Of a DNA stretch of 47,048 nt, positions 1 through 8,885 are shown piece after piece. The stretch covers positions 1 through 47,048 of the forward strand of contig JAUIMG010000021.1 in the NCBI GenBank assembly GCA_030433355.1, written 5' to 3'. Made by a program: the position numbers and the translations under genes. The stretch's first letter is position 1, and each line of letters opens with the position of its first letter. The DNA is from Bacteroidia bacterium. GTDB taxonomy: Bacteria > Bacteroidota > Bacteroidia > Flavobacteriales_E > Vicingaceae. The notes beneath the pieces are model-generated. The model was not told where the DNA came from, made no database searches, and saw only the letters and a program-made list of their open reading frames with translations.

Positions 1-1043
1 GAAATACCACGATTACTTATATTGCTTATGAGCCAAATGGCTTGAACGATACCACTAGTTTTGTGATTACAGTAGTAGACAATGAGTCTGCAGTAATTAG
101 CGGCACACCAACGAATATAACAGTGAATAATGATGCGGGGCAATGTGGAGCAATAGTGAATTGGACAGCGCCAACAGCCACCGATAATTGTATTGTAGAT
201 TCCTTAGTATCCAATGCATCGCCAAATGATTTCTTCCCTATAGGAAATACTACGATTACTTATATTGCTTATGAGCCAAACGGCTTGAATGATACGACAA
301 GTTTTGTGATTACGGTTGTAGATAATGAGTCTGCAGTAATTAGCGGCACACCAACGAACATAACAGTGAATAATGATGCGGGGCAATGTGGAGCAATAGT
401 GAATTGGACAGCGCCAACGGCCTCTGATAATTGTATTGTAGATTCCTTAGTATCTAATGCTTCACCCAATAGTTTCTTCCCTGTAGGAAATACCACGATT
501 ACTTATATTGCTTATGAGCCAAATGGCTTGAATGATACCACTAGTTTTGTGATTACGGTAGTAGACAATGAGCCTGCAGTCATTAGCGGCACACCAACGA
601 ACATAACTGTGAGCAACGATGTAGGACAATGTGGAGCCGTAGTGAGTTGGATTTTACCGACAGCTTCAGATAATTGCTCTGTAATTTCTTTAACATCGAA
701 TGCCTCTCCAAATGATTTCTTCCCGATAGGAGATACTACAATTACTTATATCGCTATTGAGCCCAACGGCTTGAACGATACCACTAGTTTTGTGATTACA
801 GTAGTAGACAACGAGCCTGCAGTCATTAGTGCTACACCGAATAGTTTCACTGTGAATAATGATGCGGGGCAATGTGGAGCAACAGTGAATTGGACAGCGC
901 CAACGGCCTCTGATAATTGTATTGTAGATTCCTTAGTATCCAATGCTTCACCCAATAGTTTCTTCCCTGTAGGTGATACTACGATTACTTACATTGCATA
1001 TGAGCCGAATGGCTTGAATGATACGACAAGTTTTGTGATTACG
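1..1043 (+). repeat. Tandem 243-bp (81-codon) HYR repeats
   Basis: Equivalent bases recur at 1, 244, 487, 730 and 973, an exact 243-bp period with no indels. Copies 1, 2, 4 and 5 are nearly identical at nucleotide level. The copy at 487-729 diverges in its second half (it encodes VSWILPTASDNCSVISL). Similarity stops near 1043. The array runs off the left edge, so total copy number is unknown. Confidence 0.95.
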
Positions 1044-2561
1044 GTAAATGATAGCGAATTACCAAATGTGCTGACAAGAGATACTGTTATCTATTTAAAT
1101 GCTAATGGTGATGCATTTATAGACACTTCATTCATCGATAATGGAAGTTCTGATAATTGTGGAATCCAAAGGAGTTCACTAGATATTAACGGCTTTGATT
1201 GTAGTGATGTAAATAATCCTGTAACGGTAAGATTAACCGTAACAGATGTAAATAATAATTCTAACTCTGCTACAGCTTTAGTGACAGTGAGAGATACAAT
1301 AAGACCTACTGTTTTGACCCAAAACATAACGGTTTTATTAGATGTTAATGGTCAAGCTACTATTACTCCGGATTCAATAAACAATGGCTCTTTTGACAAT
1401 TGTGGTATCCAGAGTTTAGCGATAGACATCAACAGCTTCGATTGCAGTGATATAGGAAGCCCTGTTACAGTAACCTTAACAGCAACAGATGTGAATACTA
1501 ATTCAAGTTCATCTATTGCAATAATTACTGTAGTTGATCCAATTCAACCAACACAAGCTAATGCAGGAATTGATCAAGTTATTTGTTCAAGCAATTCTGT
1601 AATGGCAGCAAATTCTCCGTCTGTTGGAATTGGTAGTTGGGGCTTAGTTAGTGGAACCGGAACTTTTAATGATATAACAAGTCCGACTTCTACTGTTTCA
1701 GGATTGTCTATTGGCAGAAATACCTTTGAATGGGTTATTTCTACTACTGGATGTAACGAATCAAGGGATACTTTAGTTATACAAGTAGATGAAAACCCAA
1801 CTCCTGCCGATGCTGGAGATGATCAATTGATTTGCGACTTTACCTCTGCTACACTGAATGCAGTTGCTCCAACAGTTGGCTTAGGCCAATGGTCAATTGG
1901 AGTAAATGGCAGTGGTAATTTAGTAAGTCCAAACAGTAGAACATCTTCTGTAAATGGATTAGGAATAGGAAGAAATCAATTCGTATGGACTACAACAAAT
2001 GGTGTTTGTCCATCTAGTTCTGATATTACTATCGTTACCGTCTCAAATACCCCAATAATTGATGCTGGTCCAGATCTTACTATTTTTAGAGTAGATGGGG
2101 CTCAATTGAATGTAGTAAGTACGCCTTCTGAAGGAGTTTCATATCAGTGGTCACCTGCATTTGATATTGTTACTAGTGCTACAATTCAAAACCCATTTGC
2201 AAGGCCCGAGCAAACCACTGAATTTGTAGTAACAGTTACGGATAGCCTTGGCTGCTTTACTTCAGATTCTGTAATCGTAAATGTTGAAGGTGTATTGATA
2301 ATTCCTACGGCATTTACCCCAAATAATGATGGCTTTAACGATAGTTGGGAGATTAAGAACTTAGATGGATATGCTAGCTATAAAGTGAGTGTATTTAATG
2401 GCTTTGGGGTTAAATTATTTACTACATCCAATTATGATCCATGGGACGGAAGATATAATGGGGAAGATTTACCTGTAGGGTCATACTATTTTGTTATTGA
2501 ATTAGAAACGCTTAATGGAGCTAATTCGGTTGAAACCGGAATTGTAACCATTGTTAAATAA
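1..2561 (+). CDS. Giant HYR-repeat surface adhesin with T9SS type B C-terminal domain (5' end outside window)
   Basis: The reading frame (third base of the window onward) is open from the left edge, so this is only the C-terminal ~850 residues of a larger protein. It begins with tandem 81-residue HYR modules (Ig-like, each with a conserved Cys pair in QCGA and DNC). Two diverged modules follow (around residues 350-510 of the visible part), then two PKD/SprB-like modules containing AxAGxDQxIC, and a final CHU_C-type domain starting at IPTAFTPNNDGFNDSW. That end is the gliding-motility-associated type B sorting signal recognised by the type IX secretion system, so the product is inferred to be exported to the cell surface. 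The PorP/SprF gene 10 bp downstream fits this. Role as adhesin is inference from the family; the ligand is unknown. Confidence 0.9.
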   Translation, partial: NTTITYIAYEPNGLNDTTSFVITVVDNESAVISGTPTNITVNNDAGQCGAIVNWTAPTATDNCIVDSLVSNASPNDFFPIGNTTITYIAYEPNGLNDTTSFVITVVDNESAVISGTPTNITVNNDAGQCGAIVNWTAPTASDNCIVDSLVSNASPNSFFPVGNTTITYIAYEPNGLNDTTSFVITVVDNEPAVISGTPTNITVSNDVGQCGAVVSWILPTASDNCSVISLTSNASPNDFFPIGDTTITYIAIEPNGLNDTTSFVITVVDNEPAVISATPNSFTVNNDAGQCGATVNWTAPTASDNCIVDSLVSNASPNSFFPVGDTTITYIAYEPNGLNDTTSFVITVNDSELPNVLTRDTVIYLNANGDAFIDTSFIDNGSSDNCGIQRSSLDINGFDCSDVNNPVTVRLTVTDVNNNSNSATALVTVRDTIRPTVLTQNITVLLDVNGQATITPDSINNGSFDNCGIQSLAIDINSFDCSDIGSPVTVTLTATDVNTNSSSSIAIITVVDPIQPTQANAGIDQVICSSNSVMAANSPSVGIGSWGLVSGTGTFNDITSPTSTVSGLSIGRNTFEWVISTTGCNESRDTLVIQVDENPTPADAGDDQLICDFTSATLNAVAPTVGLGQWSIGVNGSGNLVSPNSRTSSVNGLGIGRNQFVWTTTNGVCPSSSDITIVTVSNTPIIDAGPDLTIFRVDGAQLNVVSTPSEGVSYQWSPAFDIVTSATIQNPFARPEQTTEFVVTVTDSLGCFTSDSVIVNVEGVLIIPTAFTPNNDGFNDSWEIKNLDGYASYKVSVFNGFGVKLFTTSNYDPWDGRYNGEDLPVGSYYFVIELETLNGANSVETGIVTIVK

Positions 2562-2571
2562 ATATTAGAAT

Positions 2572-3549
2572 ATGAAAAAGTATCTATTTTTCATTTTTGC
2601 TTTCACTTTATGTTTTGGGGGATTTTCTCAGATAACCGAGCAATACACCATGTGGAATCAAAATCATTATTTGGTAAATCCTGCAGCTGCAGGGAATCAA
2701 GATTATTTCGAAGCCTCTATGGGCTATAGAAGACAATGGGCAGGTATAAAAGAAGCTCCAAAGTCCTTTTATGCAACAGGACATACCATTCTTAATAGGC
2801 CAAAAACACACCAATTATCAGCTTTAAGAATAAGTCAAACCAAAAGAAGTAAGTTTTATAATACGCGCAAGAATCTTAAGCCTTATTTTAAGCATGCACT
2901 TGGGGGTCAATTGAGAACGAACGAATTTGGTGCTTTTGAAAAAACAGAAGTTACATTAACGTATGCAGCGCATATCCCAATTAATCGAGATATGTATGTA
3001 TCTCTAGGATTAAGTGGAGGTCTTCATAATTATGGTTTTGATCAATCAAAAGCTAGTGTACTCTATGATAATGACCCTATATACGATGCATATGCTGCCG
3101 GTGAAAATAGTAATCAATTAAATATCAATTCTGGAGCTTATTTGTACGCAGAGAAATTCTTTGTAGGCTATTCAGCCCTTCACCTTTTACAGAATGATTT
3201 AGCTTTAGCAGATATAGAAACCACTACGGAAGAGGCTAGTCTTTCCATTCAACATTTTATTATAGGAGGTTATCATTTTCAATTGAATAATGATTTTAAA
3301 CTTAGTCCAACTGTCTTATTTAAAATAGCAGAGTCTACCAATCAAGTTGAAATTGGAGGTACATTGACCTATAGAGAAGAAATATTTGGAGGAATAAACT
3401 TTAGAAATGAAGATGCCATTTCTGTTATGCTAGGAATGCAGGTAAATCATTTATTGAGACTAGGGTACTCTTATGATTATACCACTTCAGATTTAGCAGA
3501 ACAATCCAATGGAAGTCACGAAATATTCATAGGACTAACCCTATTTTAA
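2572..3549 (+). CDS. PorP/SprF family type IX secretion outer membrane protein
   Basis: This 325-residue protein has a signal peptide (MKKYLFFIFAFTLCFGGFSQ). The typical PorP/SprF opening follows: YTMWNQNHYLVNPAAAG, then a GYRRQWAGI-like segment and the start of a beta-barrel. Alternating beta strands with aromatic ends continue to the C-terminus (EIFIGLTLF). In gliding Bacteroidetes, SprF is needed for secretion of the SprB adhesin and is encoded just after it; this gene has the same position relative to the HYR adhesin, 10 bp downstream. The next gene starts at or just after its stop codon, so the three genes probably form one operon. Assignment as the dedicated partner of this adhesin is inferred from context. 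Confidence 0.88.
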   Translation: MKKYLFFIFAFTLCFGGFSQITEQYTMWNQNHYLVNPAAAGNQDYFEASMGYRRQWAGIKEAPKSFYATGHTILNRPKTHQLSALRISQTKRSKFYNTRKNLKPYFKHALGGQLRTNEFGAFEKTEVTLTYAAHIPINRDMYVSLGLSGGLHNYGFDQSKASVLYDNDPIYDAYAAGENSNQLNINSGAYLYAEKFFVGYSALHLLQNDLALADIETTTEEASLSIQHFIIGGYHFQLNNDFKLSPTVLFKIAESTNQVEIGGTLTYREEIFGGINFRNEDAISVMLGMQVNHLLRLGYSYDYTTSDLAEQSNGSHEIFIGLTLF

Positions 3550-3573
3550 ATGATAAGTAAACCAACTACCACA

Positions 3574-6510
3574 ATGAGGTATTTTATACTCTCAGTATTT
3601 ACATTTTTTTCTTTTATATCTAAGGCTCAGTTATTCTTGCCTGAATTTGAAAAACTTCAAAAGTTAGAAGTTTTAAATAGTTCAGGAGAAGAAAGTATGC
3701 CTATACCATATAACAATGGAGATAAAATATTCTTTGTAAGAACCTATGTAGATGGAACTTTAAAACAAAAAAGCCAAGGTCAAGAAGTATATCAATCTTC
3801 TAGAATTGATAGTGTTTGGGGAGAACCTAACAACCTCTTTAAAAGAGCTAATGATAAGGGGAATAATGCAGTTATTGGTTCTTCATCTAATGGAGATCGA
3901 ATTTACCTCTTTAACTCCATTCAATCTCATAAGAAGCTTTCAAGAGGTATTGGTTATATAGAAAAGGATAGTATAGGAGAGTGGTCTAAGATTAAAAATA
4001 TAGAAATTCCAAATTTTCAAATTGGAATGGGATATTATTCATTTTATATCAATCAGCAAGAGGACATTCTCTTAGTGAGTATGTCCCCAGATGAAAATAC
4101 GATAGAGGAAGATTTATTTGTAAGCTTAAAAGATAAAGATGGGAATTGGAGTGCATTTATAAACTTAGGACCAACGATTAATACAGAAGGTTATGAGTTA
4201 TCCCCTTTTATTGCCAAGGATAAGAAAACGCTCTATTTTAGTAGTGATGGACATCGGGGGTTAGGAGAAGCAGATATTTTTGTTAGCTATAGGTTATCAG
4301 ATAGCTGGAATGAATGGTCGAAACCATTAAATATGGGATCACAAATTAACTCTAGTGCATTTGATGCATACTTTATTATGGGGAATAATAAAGAAGTTTA
4401 TTTTACAAGTAATAGAGATAGCGAATACAGTGATATTTATTATACTAGAAGTACTGGTGAGGTTAAAATTGGGGTAAAAGTATTAGCTCAATTTAATTAC
4501 AGAGGTCTCCTAGGAGATAGTACGATGCTTCAAATATATGATGACCAGGGAAATTTAATTGATGAAGTAATTGCGGATGCTTATGGGAGGTTTGAGTTTT
4601 ATAAATTAAATCAAGAAGATAATTACTTAGTAAAACTTGCTGCTGATGAACCAAAAAATTACCCTGGTGGAGTTGTTTATGTGATGAACCAGGCAGGTAA
4701 AAAAATGCAAAGATTAATCATTGATGAAAATGGCAATTTTATACCAGTAGACTCATTAGGAGAAGATGATATTCAACTGATATCCGGAATATTTAACTAC
4801 AATAGACTTCCTGTAAAAAATGTTCAGCTTGTTATTTACGATGAAAATGGTTTCCCTGTAGATACAATTATTACAGATGCCTACGGAAGGTTCAAATATG
4901 AAAAAATTAGAAGAGATGAAAATATAACTATTCGACCTCTTGAAGGAGAAGATGTTTCAGGGCTAGTTTATTTCATTGATGATGAAGGGAACAGACAAGA
5001 GCGATATGTAGTATCTGCTAATAGCAAAGAGTATTTGCGTTCAAAATTTATGGGAGTCTTTAAATATAATCAACTCGCTATGAAAAATGCCACTTTGGTA
5101 ATTGTAGATGAGAATGGCTTTCCAATAGATACTATTACTACGGATGAGTATGGAAGATTCGATTACAATAGGCTTGGAATAGATGAGAACATGAGAATGA
5201 TTCCAATAGAAGGAGAAGAAGTTAGTGGATTAGTTTATTTTACTGATGAAAATGGGAATAAAGTAGCTAGGTATGTAGTTACAGATGGTGATCTAGACTT
5301 AGATCTTTTAGAAGGGATATTTAAATATAATGCATTACCTCTAGCTAATTCTAGAGTTGTTGTTTATGATAAAAATGGATTCCCTTTAGATACCTTAGAA
5401 ACAGATGCATACGGGCGTTTTTCGTATAATAAAATGAGCATGGATGAGGAAATTAGAATAGTTCCTATTGATGAAGAAGATGCAGGCGGAATTGTGTACT
5501 ATATAGATGAGAATGGAAATAAAGTTGCACGTTATGAGTCTGTTGACGAAGCTTTATTATTTGCAGGTCTCTTTGAGTATAACAACCTACCAATGAAAAA
5601 TACAACTCTTGTTGTTTATGATGCAAATGGGTATGCTGTAGATACAATTATTACAGATGCCTATGGAAAGTTTGAGTTTAACAAAATGAGCTTAGATAAT
5701 GGATATACTGTTAAACCTATAAACACAGAAGATCTTGAAGGCTTAGTTTATATAAAAGATAAAAATGGCAATAGAGTAGCGAGATATGTGGTTACCAAAG
5801 ATGGAGAGTATATAAGTAATGCTTCTGCCTTATTAGAAAGAGATTTATTAAAGGGAAGATTCAATTACAAATCCCTTCCAATGAAAAATGTTGCGATTGT
5901 AATATTGGATGAAAATGGATTCCCATTGGATACTATATATACAGATGAGTTTGGTCAGTTTGAGTACGATAAAATGAGAATAGATGAGAATTATTCATTT
6001 AAGCCATTAAATATTGAAGATATGTCTTTTGAAGACTTAGAGCTTTATTTAGAAGGAGATATGGGTAGGTTAAATCCTACTTCTAAGAATAGTATATCTG
6101 GCTTTGTTTATAATTCAACCCCTAAAGCTACCTCAGGTCCACAGTATACATATAGTGATGACTCAGATTATAAAGTACAAACAAATGAGGATTATGTAGT
6201 TTATTTCTTCTACAATGATTGGCAAATAAAGGCAAATGATGCGACTATAATTAACAATATATCATCTAGTATTAAGGCGAGTCAGAAAGTTAAATTGGTA
6301 GGGCATACAGATAACATTGGAAGTTCTGAAAATAATTTAAAAGTTGCGAGATGGAGAGCTGAAGCAGTAAGGGATTATTTAATAAACAAAGGGATTGCTG
6401 TAGAAGATAAAATCACCATTATATCACATGGGGAGAAATACCCTAAGTCTTCAAATGAAACGAGTAAAGGAAGAGGAGTAAATAGAAGAGTAGAGATTTT
6501 TATTAATTAG
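3574..6510 (+). CDS. PorE-like OmpA family protein: beta-propeller, carboxypeptidase-regulatory-like repeats, OmpA peptidoglycan-binding end
   Basis: I chose the ATG at 3574 because it gives a clean signal peptide (MRYFILSVFTFFSFISKAQ). An in-frame ATG at 3550, touching the previous stop, would add 8 residues. After the signal come WD40/PD40-like propeller blades (for example LYFSSDGHRGLGEADIF). Then six consecutive repeats follow, each with a FxYNxLPxKNxxLVxYDxNGFP-type start and a TDAYGRF core. The protein ends in an OmpA domain (LVGHTDNIGSSENNLKVARW and a terminal NRRVEIFIN). The architecture resembles PorE, a T9SS protein that ties outer membrane components to peptidoglycan. Next to an adhesin and PorP/SprF, the likely job is anchoring the adhesin complex to the cell wall. 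That is inference. Confidence 0.82.
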   Translation: MRYFILSVFTFFSFISKAQLFLPEFEKLQKLEVLNSSGEESMPIPYNNGDKIFFVRTYVDGTLKQKSQGQEVYQSSRIDSVWGEPNNLFKRANDKGNNAVIGSSSNGDRIYLFNSIQSHKKLSRGIGYIEKDSIGEWSKIKNIEIPNFQIGMGYYSFYINQQEDILLVSMSPDENTIEEDLFVSLKDKDGNWSAFINLGPTINTEGYELSPFIAKDKKTLYFSSDGHRGLGEADIFVSYRLSDSWNEWSKPLNMGSQINSSAFDAYFIMGNNKEVYFTSNRDSEYSDIYYTRSTGEVKIGVKVLAQFNYRGLLGDSTMLQIYDDQGNLIDEVIADAYGRFEFYKLNQEDNYLVKLAADEPKNYPGGVVYVMNQAGKKMQRLIIDENGNFIPVDSLGEDDIQLISGIFNYNRLPVKNVQLVIYDENGFPVDTIITDAYGRFKYEKIRRDENITIRPLEGEDVSGLVYFIDDEGNRQERYVVSANSKEYLRSKFMGVFKYNQLAMKNATLVIVDENGFPIDTITTDEYGRFDYNRLGIDENMRMIPIEGEEVSGLVYFTDENGNKVARYVVTDGDLDLDLLEGIFKYNALPLANSRVVVYDKNGFPLDTLETDAYGRFSYNKMSMDEEIRIVPIDEEDAGGIVYYIDENGNKVARYESVDEALLFAGLFEYNNLPMKNTTLVVYDANGYAVDTIITDAYGKFEFNKMSLDNGYTVKPINTEDLEGLVYIKDKNGNRVARYVVTKDGEYISNASALLERDLLKGRFNYKSLPMKNVAIVILDENGFPLDTIYTDEFGQFEYDKMRIDENYSFKPLNIEDMSFEDLELYLEGDMGRLNPTSKNSISGFVYNSTPKATSGPQYTYSDDSDYKVQTNEDYVVYFFYNDWQIKANDATIINNISSSIKASQKVKLVGHTDNIGSSENNLKVARWRAEAVRDYLINKGIAVEDKITIISHGEKYPKSSNETSKGRGVNRRVEIFIN
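4471..6060 (+). repeat. Six degenerate ~250-290 bp coding repeats in the PorE-like gene
   Basis: Repeat units start near 4471, 4783, 5050, 5310, 5563 and 5850. Each encodes a small beta-sandwich-like unit with the phrase VDTIITDAYGRF or a variant. Units 2 and 5 share long stretches of nearly identical DNA around 4860 and 5640, which indicates duplication within the gene. Spacing is irregular because linkers differ. Confidence 0.8.
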
Positions 6511-6517
6511 CAGTATA

Positions 6518-7759
6518 CTAAGCCTCTACCTTACAATTTTCTAAATCTTTGATAAAGCTTTTGAGAAGGTCTTTGCTTACGTGGTCCATCACAACTATTT
6601 TCCACCAAAGTGGGAATTGCTCATAACTGTCAGCAACTAATTCGTATTTGGAGGCGAGCTCCGTAGAAATGTGATTTGCTTTTATGGTTACTATGTTGAT
6701 AAAGGGGTTTCTATAGAAATCAATATTTAGCCTTTCCAGCTCATTGCATAAATAGTCTGTCCTATCGATTAGCTCATTCATTTTTTCTATCCAACCTTTA
6801 GATCCATAATTCATTAACTGCATCCAAATTACTATTGCATTTGCTCCGCTTCTACTACCACATAAAGTATAGTCTAAGCCTGGAACATACTGTGCATTTT
6901 TATTTGTAACATATTGCATAAATCCCTTTCTGATAAGAAAAATACCTGTTCCATAAGGAGTTTGTAGCATTTTATGCCCATCAATAGAAACTGAACTAAC
7001 CCAAGGATTAGAGAAATTATGATTCGATTTTGGATTGGTAAAAGGATAAATAAAACCTCCAAATGCAGCATCTATATGCAGCTTAAAGGAAAGTTTTTTA
7101 GCATCTAAAACTTTTACTATTGGCTCTATTTCATCTATAGAGCCAAACATGGTAGTGGATAAATTGCAGATAACTATAAAGTATTTTATTCCTTGTTTAT
7201 TAGCTTGATCAATTAGCTGAGTCAACTTTATTGCATCTATTTGTCTTGTCTTTGAATTCACAGACATTTTTAGAGGAAAGAGTTGCAATAAATCACACCC
7301 TTTAGAAATGGAATAGTGCGTATCTTCAGAAAATAAAACACCAATCTGATCTGCAGAGGCTCTATATTCTTTTAGGAAGTAGTTTCTGTAAATCCACATG
7401 GCCTCAATATTAGCCTCTGTTCCACCTGTTGCAACATAACCATCTACTTGTTTGGCTGGAGCCCGAAAAATCTGCTCTGCGCAAATTTCAATTAACTCTC
7501 TTTCAATGGCTTGTGTTCCTTTGAAAATAGGGGAACTTTGTTTATCTAAGGTGTGACATCCAATATGATTTGGATTTGCTATCAATGTTTTTAAATATGG
7601 AGCATCTTTCAAAAAGCTTGCATCAGGGTAGAATTCTTTTTTATCTAAATATGTAGCTGGCGCGCCAATAACTTCTCCTTTTGAATAACTTGCATTATTA
7701 GATAAGGCATTATCAACCTTTTCAAGAATTTGTTTTCTATTTAACGCTTCCCAATACAT
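6518..7759 (-). CDS. Group II PLP-dependent amino acid decarboxylase (histidine decarboxylase-like)
   Basis: I start at the ATG at 7759, which shares one base with the upstream stop (TAATG); a TTG three codons earlier is less likely. The 413-residue protein has the fold-type I decarboxylase landmarks: GGTEAN at about 112-117, H148 (HYSISKGCD) stacking on the cofactor, D230 (HIDAAFGGF), and the Schiff-base lysine K263 in SIDGHKM. These motifs and the length suit PLP-type histidine or aromatic amino acid decarboxylases. The substrate cannot be read from sequence. The gene is the last of the cbb3 oxidase operon and is translationally coupled to the membrane protein before it, an unusual neighbour for a decarboxylase. 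Confidence 0.82.
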   Translation of the reverse strand: MYWEALNRKQILEKVDNALSNNASYSKGEVIGAPATYLDKKEFYPDASFLKDAPYLKTLIANPNHIGCHTLDKQSSPIFKGTQAIERELIEICAEQIFRAPAKQVDGYVATGGTEANIEAMWIYRNYFLKEYRASADQIGVLFSEDTHYSISKGCDLLQLFPLKMSVNSKTRQIDAIKLTQLIDQANKQGIKYFIVICNLSTTMFGSIDEIEPIVKVLDAKKLSFKLHIDAAFGGFIYPFTNPKSNHNFSNPWVSSVSIDGHKMLQTPYGTGIFLIRKGFMQYVTNKNAQYVPGLDYTLCGSRSGANAIVIWMQLMNYGSKGWIEKMNELIDRTDYLCNELERLNIDFYRNPFINIVTIKANHISTELASKYELVADSYEQFPLWWKIVVMDHVSKDLLKSFIKDLENCKVEA

Positions 7760-8454
7760 TAGTGACAATTTATTACTTCTGTTTCAGGATTTAGACTAGG
7801 GCTTATGTATGGAATACCAAAATCCATCCCTCTAATAATAAAAAAAAGTCCTATCAAGACAATAAACACAGGTGTTGCTTTTCTTAAAACCGGAAATTTT
7901 AATCTTATTTTATTACCATAAACTCCTATGCTTAGCATTAATGGAATTGTTCCTAAACCAAAGCTCATCATAAATAAGCCCCCTCTTATAGGGTCTACCA
8001 TTGCAGCGGACCCTGCTAATGCCATGTATACTAAGCCACATGGCAACAAACCATTTAATACCCCAATAAAAAAGAGGTTTAATTTTGATTTTCTGCCTAA
8101 GCTTTTTGCAAGCAAGGTTTTTAAGGTGGCGAGTCCTTTTGAGATAAATGGAAGAGAGTTTTTATTCAGTTTACTAAGTGGAATGATTACGCTAAGGACC
8201 ATTAAACTGCCAATGAAAATAGAAAGCCCTTGTTGTATTCCAAATAAGCTAAGAGACATTCCTAGACCGCCTAAGAAAGCTCCAATTAAAAAATAGGTAG
8301 TTAGCCTTCCAATATTATAAATAAGATTACTAGAGAGTATATTTATTGAACTACTTCTATCTATTGGCAATGCAAATGCTATTGGGCCACACATTCCTAT
8401 ACAGTGTAAGCTTCCAAGAAGTCCTATTGATATGGCTGCCCAAAACTCTATCAT
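7759..8454 (-). CDS. SafE/DsbD-like integral membrane protein of cbb3 oxidase loci (sulfite exporter TauE/SafE family)
   Basis: This 231-residue polytopic protein has about six hydrophobic helices. Its start, GLLGSLHCIGMCGPIAFALP, is diagnostic of the COG2836 / DsbD_2 family, with a CxxxC pair in the first helix; a second half begins FFIGVLNGLLPCGLVYMAL. Members often follow ccoG-ccoH. They are named after sulfite exporters but are thought to act in metal handling or redox maturation of the oxidase. It overlaps ccoH by 4 bp (ATGA) and the decarboxylase by 1 bp. The function is a family-level inference and the transported species is unknown. Confidence 0.82.
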   Translation of the reverse strand: MIEFWAAISIGLLGSLHCIGMCGPIAFALPIDRSSSINILSSNLIYNIGRLTTYFLIGAFLGGLGMSLSLFGIQQGLSIFIGSLMVLSVIIPLSKLNKNSLPFISKGLATLKTLLAKSLGRKSKLNLFFIGVLNGLLPCGLVYMALAGSAAMVDPIRGGLFMMSFGLGTIPLMLSIGVYGNKIRLKFPVLRKATPVFIVLIGLFFIIRGMDFGIPYISPSLNPETEVINCH

Positions 8455-8885
8455 GGAATAATTACTATTTCTTCACTGTAGAAGGATTTATTATTTGCAA
8501 TCCAATCTATTTTAAAAAGGTATTTCCCTTTAGAAAACTTATTTAACGGAATAGACACTCTATTGGTGAATTCCTTAAATTCTATCCTTAAATCTTTTGA
8601 CTCGTCAGACGGTCTGAAGCATAAAATGTTTGCACTTAAACTAACTTCCTTTTGAGGGAATAAAATATTTAGCTCATTAGCATCAATATTTACTGAAAGC
8701 TTATTTTCTAAAGCTTTCGTTCGTTGTTTACTATCTATTTTACCTTGGTATTTTATTTCCTGCTCATAGTAATCTTCAGTTACTAATTCATAGTCTTCTT
8801 GAAAGGCCATTACCACCATGACAAGTGTAAAAATTACAAAAGTGATATAGAATAGTGCTATTTTGGTTCCCCAGTTCCACTTCAT
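8451..8885 (-). CDS. ccoH: FixH/CcoH family cbb3 oxidase assembly protein
   Basis: This is a 144-residue protein with a single N-terminal membrane helix (WGTKIALFYITFVIFTLVMV) and the FixH signature just after it (a QEDYELVTEDYYEQEIKYQ segment). The rest forms a small periplasmic beta domain. CcoH is needed for assembly or stability of cbb3 oxidase in the inner membrane. It overlaps ccoG upstream by 4 bp and the SafE-like gene downstream by 4 bp, so translation of the three is probably coupled. Confidence 0.87.
   Translation of the reverse strand: MKWNWGTKIALFYITFVIFTLVMVVMAFQEDYELVTEDYYEQEIKYQGKIDSKQRTKALENKLSVNIDANELNILFPQKEVSLSANILCFRPSDESKDLRIEFKEFTNRVSIPLNKFSKGKYLFKIDWIANNKSFYSEEIVIIP

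Noticed and set aside
1-1043. Regular repeats that could suggest a CRISPR array
   Set aside because: The 243-bp units are in frame, translate to HYR domains and have no unique spacers.
204-1327. Several antisense frames opposite the HYR array
   Set aside because: They are shadows that recur because the DNA repeats; no start signals or protein-like composition.
3550-3573. Upstream ATG for the PorE-like gene, touching the PorP stop
   Set aside because: Possible, but it adds residues before a typical signal peptide, so I prefer 3574; both are noted.
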